Position numbers and translations under genes: made by a program. Positions 1 through 8,981 of a stretch of 32,185 nucleotides of DNA are shown here, one piece after another (positions within the stretch are counted from its first letter, which is position 1; each line of letters opens with the position of its first letter). The stretch is taken from assembly GCA_902590365.1 (NCBI GenBank), contig CACIWJ010000005.1, positions 1-32,185 of the forward strand. Reading direction: 5' to 3'. The DNA comes from an uncultured Pelagibacteraceae bacterium (GTDB lineage Bacteria > Pseudomonadota > Alphaproteobacteria > Pelagibacterales > Pelagibacteraceae). The notes under the pieces are model-generated. The model was not told the DNA's origin and ran no database searches. It saw only the letters and a program-made list of their open reading frames with translations.

Positions 1-636
1 AAAATTAATAAAGATTATTATAGCGATGCATATACATGTATAATTCATCATCAAAAAATTTTTAATAATAAAGCTATTCAAATTTTTACTAAGTATGGTC
101 CTTTAGCTTTTTTACCATTATCTAATAATGAAACTTCAATAGTTTTCTCAATTTATAAAAAAAAAGAAAATATAGATAAGGAAAAAATTATAGAACTAAT
201 TAAATTTTATAATAATTTATATTTTATAAAAAAATTTTCAAAATTCGAAAAAGCACAGCTTAGTTTTTCTTCAGCTAGAAATTATTATAATGGAAAAATA
301 TTATTATTCGGTGATAGTTTACACCAAATACATCCTTTAGCAGGACAAGGTTTTAATATGACTTTAAGAGATTTAGAAGTTTTATTGAATGAGATACAAA
401 ATAAAATTGACTTAGGTCTTTCAGTAGATGCATCGGTTCTTGATGAGTTCCAAAAAAAAACAAAACATTATAATTTAATTTATTCTAGTGGAATAAATTT
501 TATTCAGGATTTTTTCAAATATGATAATAAATTTCAAAATAAATATTGTGATAAAATAATAAATTTGTTAGGCAAAAATAAATTTATAAATAATTTTTTT
601 ATTAAAGTTGCTAATAGAGGTTTGGAAATAAACTAG
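1..636 (+). CDS. FAD-dependent UbiH/UbiF/Coq6-type ubiquinone hydroxylase, C-terminal part (runs off the window start)
   Basis: Frame 1 is open from base 1; contains GDSLHQIHPLAGQGFNMTLRDLEVL, the conserved FAD-binding GD..H..P..GQG.N....D motif. Confidence 0.85.
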   Translation, partial: KINKDYYSDAYTCIIHHQKIFNNKAIQIFTKYGPLAFLPLSNNETSIVFSIYKKKENIDKEKIIELIKFYNNLYFIKKFSKFEKAQLSFSSARNYYNGKILLFGDSLHQIHPLAGQGFNMTLRDLEVLLNEIQNKIDLGLSVDASVLDEFQKKTKHYNLIYSSGINFIQDFFKYDNKFQNKYCDKIINLLGKNKFINNFFIKVANRGLEIN

Positions 637-1281
637 TTATTGTAAAGTTGTATTTTGAAATTCATCTGTGATGTAAGTTTTTAAAATTTCTTCAAGCTTG
701 TGTTTTCGTGATTTAATATCACTAGTTTCCAACAATATTTGTTTCTCTTCTAAAGAAAATGGTGAAGCCATGGAAAGAGTATTAATTGTTTGGTTAAGAT
801 TTTGGTTTTTTAATTCAGACCAATTAATAATAAGACCTTTTTTTTCGAAAATACTTTTTAGATTTTTAAATATTAATTCAAGATCTGAAAAATTAATATT
901 TTCTTTTTTTTGAATAATATCATTAGAAAAGTTTTCATAACTAATTTTACAAATTCTATAAAGTTTTTCAGTTAAAACTTCCTCTATTATTTTAAATCGA
1001 TTTATCCCATTTATTACAATTAAATATCTTCCATCATTAGTTTCATTGAAGCTTGTTATTTTTCCAATACAGCCAACATCATATAAGTCTGGTTTATTCT
1101 GTTCACCAGTTTTTTTTGGTTGTATCATTCCAATCAATTTGCTTGATTTCATGCTGTCATCAATCATTTGAATATATCTTGGTTCGAAAATATTTAGAGG
1201 AACAGCTGTTTCGGGAAAAATTATAAAATTAGATAATGGGAATATAGGTATTTCCTTTGGTAGATCTTCAAATTTAGTCAT
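637..1281 (-). CDS. LON peptidase substrate-binding domain protein
   Basis: N-terminal 'IPIFPLSNFIIFPETAVPLNIFEPRYIQMIDD' is typical of the LON N-terminal domain; short length without the AAA/protease domains. Confidence 0.85.
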   Translation of the reverse strand: MTKFEDLPKEIPIFPLSNFIIFPETAVPLNIFEPRYIQMIDDSMKSSKLIGMIQPKKTGEQNKPDLYDVGCIGKITSFNETNDGRYLIVINGINRFKIIEEVLTEKLYRICKISYENFSNDIIQKKENINFSDLELIFKNLKSIFEKKGLIINWSELKNQNLNQTINTLSMASPFSLEEKQILLETSDIKSRKHKLEEILKTYITDEFQNTTLQ

Positions 1282-1403
1282 AAATTAATAAAATAAATTA
1301 ACAAATAATCTTTTGTATTTCTAATAAAATTCTTTGATAAATTATATATAATATTATTCTTGCTTGCTCAAAAAAAACGTTTAACTATTATCTTTTTTAA
1401 TAA

Positions 1404-1478
1404 GCGGGCATAGCTCAGTGGTAGAGCGTCTCGTTGCCAACGAGAAGGTCGTGGGTTCAAGTCCCATTGCCCGCTCCA
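1404..1478 (+). tRNA. tRNA-Gly (anticodon GCC), CCA encoded
   Basis: Acceptor GCGGGCA/TGCCCGC, anticodon loop in CTCGTTGCCAACGAG, T-loop GGGTTCAAGTCCC, followed by T-CCA. Confidence 0.95.
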
Positions 1479-1522
1479 AATAGACCTATTGATAATTTAT
1501 CTGATAAAGCTAATATTTTACA

Positions 1523-1861
1523 ATGAGTGATTTAGCAGAAAAAAAATGTATTCCATGTGAAGGAAATATACCTGGATTTGATATTACAGAAATTCATAAA
1601 TATCTTAAAATGGTAGATGGATGGGAAGTTAAGTCAGACGATTCAAAAATTTACTATTTAATAAAGGAATTTAAATTTCCAAATTTTTTGGAAAGTCAAA
1701 AATTTGTAAATAAAGTGGGAGATATTGCTGAAAAAGAAGGTCATCATCCTGATATTTGGTTTGGGTGGGGATATGCAAAAATAAAAATTTTTACCCATGC
1801 AATTAAAGGTCTACATGAAAGTGATTTTGTACTTGCGGCTAAGGTAGATAAAATTTCTTAA
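1523..1861 (+). CDS. phhB: 4a-hydroxytetrahydrobiopterin dehydratase (pterin-4a-carbinolamine dehydratase)
   Basis: WEV..DDSKIYYLIKEFKFPNFLESQKFVNKVGDIAEKEGHHPDIWFGWGYAKIKIFTHAIKGLHESDF matches the PCD family signature (EGHHPD, TH..GL...D). Confidence 0.9.
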   Translation: MSDLAEKKCIPCEGNIPGFDITEIHKYLKMVDGWEVKSDDSKIYYLIKEFKFPNFLESQKFVNKVGDIAEKEGHHPDIWFGWGYAKIKIFTHAIKGLHESDFVLAAKVDKIS

Positions 1862-3396
1862 TGCCTAAAATGGCGAGTTTTAGAAAATACTAAAATAGTT
1901 CCAGTTTGATTTGCAAACTTAATTATTTCTTTATCTCTTATGGATCCAGAGGGCTGAATAACAGCACTTACTCCAGCTTGAACCAGAGTTTCAATTCCAT
2001 CAACAAAAGGAAAAAAAGCATCAGAAGCTGCTACAACTCTCTCATTGCTATTATTTTGAAATTTTCTCATTTTATTTATTGCAATTTTACAACTATCAAG
2101 TCTGCTTGATTGCCCAGATCCAATACCAATTGTTGTATTATCTTTTACCAATACAATTGCATTAGATTTTACAAATCTACAAACATTAAAAGCAAAAATT
2201 AAATTTTTTAAAGTTCTAGAATTTGGTTTTTGTTTGGATACAACTTTAAAGTCTTTTGTGGAAAATTTTTTCGTATCAGTAGATTGTAATAACATAGAAT
2301 TAAAATTAGAAGTTATATTTTCAACGTTTTCAACTTCTAAATTAGAAGCATCTATAATTCTTAAATTTTTCTTTTTTTTTAAAATATTTAAAGCATTTGC
2401 CTCAAATCCATTACCGATTACTACTTCTAAGAATATTTTATTTAATTCTAATGCTGTTTTTTTATCTACTTTAAAGTTACAAGAAACAATTCCACCAAAT
2501 GCACTTATAGGGTCACATTTTAAAGCGAGCCTATAACTTTCAACTTTATTTTTATGAATAGATACTCCACAAGGGTTTGTATGTTTAACAATTGCAGTTC
2601 CTGTATTTGTAGGCAAAGATTTTGATATTAATAATGCTGAAAATATATCATTAAAGTTATTATAACTTAGTTGTTTACCATTTAACTTATGTATTTTTAA
2701 TTTTTTTGATGATGAATAAATAGCACCTTCTTGGTGGGGATTTTCACCATATCTTAATTTTTCTACTAGATTTCCAAATACTAATTTTTTATTTGGAAAT
2801 TTATTTTTAGAAATTTTATTAAAGTAGTTTGTTATTAAAGCATCATAGTAACTCGTTTCAGAGAAGGCTTCTCTTGACATTTTTTCTCTAAATTCTGAAC
2901 TAGTAGATCCATTATATTTTTTTAATTCATTAATTAGCTCATTATATTGATTAAAATTTGTAATTACTGTTACATCATTATAATTTTTTGCTGCTGCTCT
3001 GACCATAGCTGGCCCACCAATATCTATATTTTCAATTATTTTTTTATGATTTTTTGTTTGATTTAATGTTTCTTCAAATGGATAAAAATTAACAATTACT
3101 AAATCTATATCTTTAAAATTATTTTTTAATAAATCTTTCTTGTGCGATTTATTTTTTCTTTTACTTAAAATTCCAGCATGTATTTTTGGATGTAGAGTTT
3201 TGACCCGTCCATCTAAAATTTCTGGAGATCCTGTATAATTAGAAACTTCCAAACATTTAAATCCTAGTTTTCTTATTACTTTATATGTGCCACCAGAACT
3301 TATTATTTCTATTTTGTATTTTTTTAAGGTTTTTAAAATTTTGTTAAGTTCAGTTTTTTTTGAGACAGAAATTAAGGCTCTTTTTATTTTCTTCAT
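1858..3396 (-). CDS. purH: Bifunctional AICAR formyltransferase/IMP cyclohydrolase
   Basis: KRALISVSKKTEL, SGGTYKVIRKLG, GSPEILDGRVKTLHPKIHAGIL, KHTNPCGVS, SDAFFPFVDGIE, QPSGSIRDKE. The start is placed at the MKKIKRAL ATG (3394-3396), giving an ATGA overlap with the upstream gene rather than the longer track ORF (3417). Confidence 0.95.
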   Translation of the reverse strand: MKKIKRALISVSKKTELNKILKTLKKYKIEIISSGGTYKVIRKLGFKCLEVSNYTGSPEILDGRVKTLHPKIHAGILSKRKNKSHKKDLLKNNFKDIDLVIVNFYPFEETLNQTKNHKKIIENIDIGGPAMVRAAAKNYNDVTVITNFNQYNELINELKKYNGSTSSEFREKMSREAFSETSYYDALITNYFNKISKNKFPNKKLVFGNLVEKLRYGENPHQEGAIYSSSKKLKIHKLNGKQLSYNNFNDIFSALLISKSLPTNTGTAIVKHTNPCGVSIHKNKVESYRLALKCDPISAFGGIVSCNFKVDKKTALELNKIFLEVVIGNGFEANALNILKKKKNLRIIDASNLEVENVENITSNFNSMLLQSTDTKKFSTKDFKVVSKQKPNSRTLKNLIFAFNVCRFVKSNAIVLVKDNTTIGIGSGQSSRLDSCKIAINKMRKFQNNSNERVVAASDAFFPFVDGIETLVQAGVSAVIQPSGSIRDKEIIKFANQTGTILVFSKTRHFRH

Positions 3397-5027
3397 TGTA
3401 TTTTTTCTAACTCCCAATTTATTTTTTGTTTTTCATTTTCTACGATTCCTGAAATGACTATGTTTTGATTTTCTACAAAATTATTTTTTAAACCAAAAAA
3501 TAATCCTGTTTCAATATCAATTTTATTTTCTTTACATAAAAATTTCCAACCTTCATTATTTAAATCGATATAAATTGTTTTACTATCTTGTGTTTTCATT
3601 ACTTTAGAAGTTGGATCTAGATGAAAACGGATTTCAAAAGTTGTGGATTTGAATTTTTTATTTTTTAAAATTGTATCTATGCCAATAAATTTTTTATCAT
3701 CATGCAAAAAATCAATTTTTCTATTATGAATTATACCAAATCTTTTACTATATCCATTATGAGATGCACTAATTGACCAATAATTCTTTTCTGTGGCAAC
3801 TTTTTTATCGAAAATTTCTAATTTGTTACTAATTATTGTCGGACCATTAGGTTGTTTTATAAATTGTGCTGAAGAAGTATTCGCAATAATTAGAGTACTA
3901 TGGCAAGCGCTTGTTTTTGAAATATTATTAAGTTGATGTTTATAGTTTTGAAAATATCCAGAATTGCATATTAATTTTTTATTATTTGTTATTATTTCGA
4001 AAGATAATGCGCCTGATTGATAATTATCAGAAAATTTTTTATCTGGTGTTGGTCCAAAATCTAAAGCTAAAGCAAATTTTTTGTTTTTTAAAAAAACATA
4101 TCCACCGATTTCGTTATTTTCATTTTTAAAATTATATCCTAATCGGTTGAGGTAATTTTCGAATTCTGAGTTTTTTGATATTTGATTTCCATTAAAAAGA
4201 AAAGTTTGATCAATATTTTTATGAATTAAAAAATTAGCCTGACCTAAATGAAATATAATTTCATCTAAATATTCTGGTATTTCATTTTGTGATTCCTTAA
4301 GCCACTCTCGTATTAGAATAAAATATTTTAAATAAAAATTTAATTGCCTAATATTTCTTGATTTTGGGAAACCTTCTTTATCAAAAGAGAATTTTATTAT
4401 TTTTTTTAAAAGATTTAATCCATAATTTAAAAATTTTTCTTTTTCATGGTAAGCTAGGCCACCCAAAATGATAGCGGCGCATCCAATCATTTTATCGTCA
4501 ACCCATTTAGATCTATCGATTTCGTTAATTAAGTGATTAATTTGTTTTTGTATTAAACCATCAAATTTTTCTTTGTAATTTTCACTACTATTTTCGTAAG
4601 TTAATTTTGAATTAGATATCCAGGCCAAAACTCTTTTTGATAAAATATCTATATTCCAATTTAAATGATTATATTTAAAATTATTATCTATCCAATTTAA
4701 AATTACAGACTGAACTTTTTCTTTTGAAGAGTTAAGATCTAGAGTAAATAACCAAAAGAAACTGTGTAAATTATTATAATCTTTTTTTTTTAAATTTTCA
4801 TTTGACCATATTTTATTTAGATAAAAATCTTTAATATTATTTTTATTTTTATCATATTTTATAAGGCACTCTAGTAAGTTTGGACTAGGTTTGTACTCTA
4901 AGTTTTTTTCATTAATTTTTGAAATTTTATTATTGTAAATTTTTGAATTTAAATAAAATTTTCTTGCTTGATTAGATATTAAAAAAAAAAATTGATTAAT
5001 ATAACTTAATGAATTTTTTAAAATCAT
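3393..5027 (-). CDS. Heparinase II/III family protein
   Basis: Overall architecture and motifs (GCAAIILGGLAYHEKEKFLNYGLNLL, FDKEGFPKSRNIRQLNFYLKYFILIREWL, ACHSTLIIANTSSAQF) match the alphaproteobacterial heparinase II/III-like proteins usually located next to purH. Confidence 0.8.
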   Translation of the reverse strand: MILKNSLSYINQFFFLISNQARKFYLNSKIYNNKISKINEKNLEYKPSPNLLECLIKYDKNKNNIKDFYLNKIWSNENLKKKDYNNLHSFFWLFTLDLNSSKEKVQSVILNWIDNNFKYNHLNWNIDILSKRVLAWISNSKLTYENSSENYKEKFDGLIQKQINHLINEIDRSKWVDDKMIGCAAIILGGLAYHEKEKFLNYGLNLLKKIIKFSFDKEGFPKSRNIRQLNFYLKYFILIREWLKESQNEIPEYLDEIIFHLGQANFLIHKNIDQTFLFNGNQISKNSEFENYLNRLGYNFKNENNEIGGYVFLKNKKFALALDFGPTPDKKFSDNYQSGALSFEIITNNKKLICNSGYFQNYKHQLNNISKTSACHSTLIIANTSSAQFIKQPNGPTIISNKLEIFDKKVATEKNYWSISASHNGYSKRFGIIHNRKIDFLHDDKKFIGIDTILKNKKFKSTTFEIRFHLDPTSKVMKTQDSKTIYIDLNNEGWKFLCKENKIDIETGLFFGLKNNFVENQNIVISGIVENEKQKINWELEKIQ

Positions 5028-5028
5028 A

Positions 5029-5688
5029 CTAATTGGTTTTTAAAATTTCTATATTCTTTTTTATATCACCTTCATTATCTTTAAAAATTGTTGTTCCAGA
5101 TACTAATATATTTGCACCTGCTTCTTTAACTAATTTTGAATTACTAAAATTTATTCCACCATCTACCTCTATGTCAAAATTCATATTTTTTTGTTTTTTA
5201 ATTTGATCAAGATCTTTAATTTTTTTTAAAACATCAGGGATAAATTTTTGTCCACCAAATCCAGGATGAACACTCATTATTAGCACTAAATCAATTTCAT
5301 TTAAAAAGTCTTTTATAATATCAATTTGTGTATCTGGGTTTAGAGATAAACCGACTTTTTTATTAAAACTTTTAATATGTTTAATGGTTTCCCCTAAATT
5401 TTCAGTTGCTTCTGGATGGATTGTGATTATGTCTGCACCTGCATCAGCAAAGTTTTTTATATATTTATGAACAGGAGATATCATTAAGTGAACATCAAAT
5501 GGTAATTTAGAATGCTTACGTAATGATTTAATAACAGGTGGACCTATTGTTAAATTAGGAACGAAATGACCGTCCATAACATCTACATGAATCATGTCTG
5601 CGCCTGCTTTTTCAAGTTTTTGAATTTCACTCCCTAATTGGCTAAAATCTCCCGATAGTATGGAAGGTGAAATTTTTATTTTTTTCAT
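5029..5688 (-). CDS. rpe: Ribulose-phosphate 3-epimerase
   Basis: ISPSILSGDFSQLGSEIQKLEKAGADMIHVDVMDGHFVPNLTIGP, VHPGFGGQKFIP, EVDGGIN. Confidence 0.96.
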   Translation of the reverse strand: MKKIKISPSILSGDFSQLGSEIQKLEKAGADMIHVDVMDGHFVPNLTIGPPVIKSLRKHSKLPFDVHLMISPVHKYIKNFADAGADIITIHPEATENLGETIKHIKSFNKKVGLSLNPDTQIDIIKDFLNEIDLVLIMSVHPGFGGQKFIPDVLKKIKDLDQIKKQKNMNFDIEVDGGINFSNSKLVKEAGANILVSGTTIFKDNEGDIKKNIEILKTN

Positions 5689-5731
5689 TGATTACTAGAA
5701 TACTAGTATCAATTTTTGTTTTTTTTTTGAA

Positions 5732-6082
5732 TCAATTTTTACCAAAAATTTGATAAATTTCTCTAGCAATTTCGCTTTCTAGGGGGAAAGATAACATTCC
5801 CATAACAGAATATCCCATTAGATAGGGCATTAGGTAAAATCTAAACATGTAAAAAAACCAAGCCACATAAAGTGGAACAATGGGCTTTATTATGAATGAA
5901 GGCGTTATAGGTTTGAATAGATTTATTAATGGATCTGTTAACTTTACAAAAACTTTCATGAAAAAAAACTCAGAGTCTTCTCTTTGAAAGATGTTCATTG
6001 CCACTCTTCCAATTAATGTCCACATTATCATGCCCATTACATAATCAATTAAATATACTAAGGGATGAAAGTTTGCAGACAT
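5732..6082 (-). CDS. Small integral membrane protein, YggT-like
   Basis: Hydrophobic segments and 'FFMKVFVKLTDPLINLFKPITPSF', resembling the YggT 'T.P....R...P' segment; family assignment is tentative. Confidence 0.45.
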   Translation of the reverse strand: MSANFHPLVYLIDYVMGMIMWTLIGRVAMNIFQREDSEFFFMKVFVKLTDPLINLFKPITPSFIIKPIVPLYVAWFFYMFRFYLMPYLMGYSVMGMLSFPLESEIAREIYQIFGKN

Positions 6083-6101
6083 TGAAAATTTTTAAAATTA
6101 A

Positions 6102-6125
6102 AAGGGGCGAAATTTATCGCCCCTT
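6102..6125 (-). terminator. Rho-independent terminator downstream of the symporter gene (could act bidirectionally)
   Basis: Perfect 9-bp stem AAGGGGCGA (6102-6110) / TCGCCCCTT (6117-6125), 6-nt loop, followed on the minus strand by TTAATTTTAAAAATTTT. Confidence 0.75.
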
Positions 6126-6139
6126 AAAATTATAATTAT

Positions 6140-7999
6140 TTAGTGTTGTTTACCAAGTACAGTTCTACCACTAGGTATACGTACTTCGTCAACCATTCTT
6201 TGAGTAGCAGCATCTGGTGCTTTAGTCGCTAAACTAACTACAATCATAGATATTAAACTAGCCAAAGCTCCATGTATACCGAATGTAAGTTGAGTAACAC
6301 CCCATATTGGAGTTCCACCAGTACGTACATGAATTAAGTACCAAGTACCAACTGCTAAACCAATAAGCATACCTGCAACAGCACCTTGTGCATTTGCTCT
6401 CTTCCACCATACTCCTAGTACAAGTGGGAAGAACAATCCTGACATCGCAAAGTCAAAAGCCCAAATAACCGAACCTAAGATACCTTGGATCTCTAGTGCA
6501 GCAATAGTTGCTCCAGCAAAACCGATTATTACAAGTAATATCCTTGCAACAATTAGTCTTTTTGCAGTTTCTGCTTTAGGATCAATGATCTTGTAGTACA
6601 AGTCATGAGACAAAGCATTTGCAATTGCTAAAACTAAACCATCAGCAGTAGACATGGCAGCAGCCATACCTCCAGCAGCAACTAGTCCTGATATTACATA
6701 AGGTAATCCAGCAATTTCTGGAGTAGCTAATACAACGGCTTTACCACCCATGAAAAACTCATTTAATTCAAGAGTTCCATTTCCGTTAAAGTCGCTTACA
6801 AACATTAAGTTTGCCTGGTTCCAGTTTTGATACCAATCTATATTCTGAACTTCAGTTATTGATTTACCAATAATTCCTGTTGTCAGGTTTGGATCCATCA
6901 AAGATAGTTTTGATAATGTAGCTAACATTGGCGCAGAAGAGTAAAGTAGGAATATAAAGAATAGTGACCAACCTACAGATCTTCTAGCAGTTCTTACACT
7001 TGGAGTAGTAAAATATCTCATCATAACGTGAGGTAGTGATGCTGTTCCAGCCATCATACAAACTGCTAATGAAATAAATTTCCAAGGTGTTGTGTTAACT
7101 TCAGAGTGTGCTTTAGTTATACCAGCTAAGCCTTTTGGCACTGTAGCTAAATCAGCTGCAGAGTTTTTAACTGTTCCTAAACCAAATTGGCTTTCTAGCT
7201 CAGCAATTCTAGCAACTTCATCTGCTAGCATAAAGTGAGGAAAGAATCCCGCACCCATTTTGTTACTGATCCAGAATACAGGTAATAAGTAAGCTATAAT
7301 TAAAACAATGTACTGTGCAACCTGCGTCCAAGTAACGGCCCTCATACCACCAAGCATAGAACAAAGTAATATACTTGCTAAACCTACATAAACTGCAATT
7401 CCAAATGGAATATCTAATGCTACAGAAGCAATTGTTCCTGTTGCATTAATTTGTGCAGTCACATAAGTGAATGAAGCTACTGTTAAAACTAATACTGCAG
7501 ATACTCTTGCTAAGTTACCACCGTATCTTGTACCAATAAAATCTGGAACTGTGTAACATCCAAATTTTCTTAGGTAAGGCGCTAACAAAGAAGCAACAAG
7601 TACGTATCCACCTGTCCATCCAACTAATAAAGCCATATATCCATAGCCTTTAAAGTATATTCCACCTGCCATTGCAACGAATGAAGCACCAGACATCCAG
7701 TCTGCTGCAGTCGCCATTCCGTTGAATACAGTTGGAACTTGTCTTCCAGCTACGTAATATGCATCTAGTTGAAGAGTACGAGATAAATATCCGATTATTG
7801 CATAGATAGAAACAGTGAAAGCAACAAAAAAGATACCTATCAATTTTGCTGACATTCCCGCTTGTTCCGCAATCGCCATTAAAATTATGAATACTAGGAA
7901 ACCTCCTGTGTATATTCCATAAACTTTAGGCAAATTGTCGATAAATTTTCCTTTAATCATTTTAGTCATCCTCTCTTTCAGTATAACCAAATTCGTCAT
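6140..7999 (-). CDS. Sodium:solute symporter (ActP/VC_2705-like acetate/monocarboxylate permease)
   Basis: SSS motifs 'YYVAGRQVPTVFNGMATAADWMSGASFVAMAGGIYFKGYGYMALLVGWTGGYVLVASLLAPYLRKFG', 'VAAGGMAAAMSTADGLVLAIANALSHDLYY'; coupled to a DUF4212 gene and acs. Confidence 0.9.
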   Translation of the reverse strand: MTNLVILKERMTKMIKGKFIDNLPKVYGIYTGGFLVFIILMAIAEQAGMSAKLIGIFFVAFTVSIYAIIGYLSRTLQLDAYYVAGRQVPTVFNGMATAADWMSGASFVAMAGGIYFKGYGYMALLVGWTGGYVLVASLLAPYLRKFGCYTVPDFIGTRYGGNLARVSAVLVLTVASFTYVTAQINATGTIASVALDIPFGIAVYVGLASILLCSMLGGMRAVTWTQVAQYIVLIIAYLLPVFWISNKMGAGFFPHFMLADEVARIAELESQFGLGTVKNSAADLATVPKGLAGITKAHSEVNTTPWKFISLAVCMMAGTASLPHVMMRYFTTPSVRTARRSVGWSLFFIFLLYSSAPMLATLSKLSLMDPNLTTGIIGKSITEVQNIDWYQNWNQANLMFVSDFNGNGTLELNEFFMGGKAVVLATPEIAGLPYVISGLVAAGGMAAAMSTADGLVLAIANALSHDLYYKIIDPKAETAKRLIVARILLVIIGFAGATIAALEIQGILGSVIWAFDFAMSGLFFPLVLGVWWKRANAQGAVAGMLIGLAVGTWYLIHVRTGGTPIWGVTQLTFGIHGALASLISMIVVSLATKAPDAATQRMVDEVRIPSGRTVLGKQH

Positions 8000-8225
8000 C
8001 TATCTTTTCTTGTCTATTTGCAAACCAAAAAATTAATATTACAAATATTCCAAGTGACCCTTGACATGTCATGTAGTATGACAATGGATATCCAAGTGGT
8101 TTGAAGCTAGATGCTTCCATTTCGGCTCCGAATAAAAAGATGCCAATTGAGAAAACAAACCAGATTGCTAAAGTTACAAATAGCAAACCTCTAGTTTTTT
8201 CCCAGTGTTTTTCTTGTTTTGACAT
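7962..8225 (-). CDS. DUF4212 family protein, putative small subunit of the solute symporter
   Basis: About 87 aa with two TM segments; 'W..TR.L....L..WF.....' and 'PLGYPLSYYMTCQGSLGIFVILIFWFANRQEKIDDEFG' are typical; overlaps the symporter ORF start; AGGGAGGA Shine-Dalgarno upstream. Confidence 0.85.
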   Translation of the reverse strand: MSKQEKHWEKTRGLLFVTLAIWFVFSIGIFLFGAEMEASSFKPLGYPLSYYMTCQGSLGIFVILIFWFANRQEKIDDEFGYTEREDD

Positions 8226-8354
8226 TTTTAATCCTCCCTATAGGTTAAAAGACGGGATTCATACATATAATGAGATAGAATGAAACCCTTAAAAAACCAT
8301 GTTGGTCACTGGAATTAGTAGGTTTTATATAATATAAACAACCTGGAGTAGAAA

Positions 8355-8981
8355 ATGGTTTTAAAATATAAGCTTAATTTTAAAGATATAAAACTAGAAG
8401 ATTTTAGGGTTTATTTATTTTCGTTATTAAAAGCGTTCATACCAAAGAAAAAAATCAAAGATATAAAAGATCTTAAGGAGTTTATTCAAAAAAAATCAGC
8501 ATGGGTGTCTCAAGTAACTTTGTATAGTTACTTAAAAACAAGAATGGGCACAAAGTATGTGTTGCACTTTGATAATGAGGAATTATTAGGATCGATTAAC
8601 AAAGCTAAGTGGAATATTTATTCTGTTGCTCTACAAGATCTTACTTTTTTTAGCTTTTCATATCTTAATGTTTTTTTTAATTATCAAGAAGTTGAAAATG
8701 CAAAAAAAATTTATGAAAGTATTTTAGATGATGAAATTCCAAATGGGATGCCACTTGATGTAATAGAAAAAGGAAAAAGATCTTTTGAAGAACGTTTAAA
8801 AAAAATAGACTGGAAAACTCATTGTAGTAATTTACCATTTAATGATAGTGCTTTGTCTTTATATGAGTGGGCGCCTATAGCCGAAGAATTAAAAACTCTA
8901 GATAAAAAAATAGTTTTAAATTCTATGATTTTAAAGTGGGATAATATTCAAAAAGAATTTATAAAATTAATAAAATTTTAA
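8355..8981 (+). CDS. Conserved hypothetical protein
   Basis: Open 208-aa ORF between divergent DUF4212 and convergent acs; no family recognised. Confidence 0.7.
   Translation: MVLKYKLNFKDIKLEDFRVYLFSLLKAFIPKKKIKDIKDLKEFIQKKSAWVSQVTLYSYLKTRMGTKYVLHFDNEELLGSINKAKWNIYSVALQDLTFFSFSYLNVFFNYQEVENAKKIYESILDDEIPNGMPLDVIEKGKRSFEERLKKIDWKTHCSNLPFNDSALSLYEWAPIAEELKTLDKKIVLNSMILKWDNIQKEFIKLIKF

Noticed and set aside
698-913. Plus-strand ORF antisense to the LON-domain gene (and similar shadow ORFs at 1906, 2234, 19688, 21274, 22396, 23124, 23417, 25872, 27311, 27849, 31399)
   Set aside because: All lie opposite or out of frame within well-supported genes; expected shadow ORFs.
8101-8283. 60-aa plus-strand ORF over the DUF4212 start and its upstream region
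   Set aside because: Mostly antisense to DUF4212; no RBS or protein-like features.
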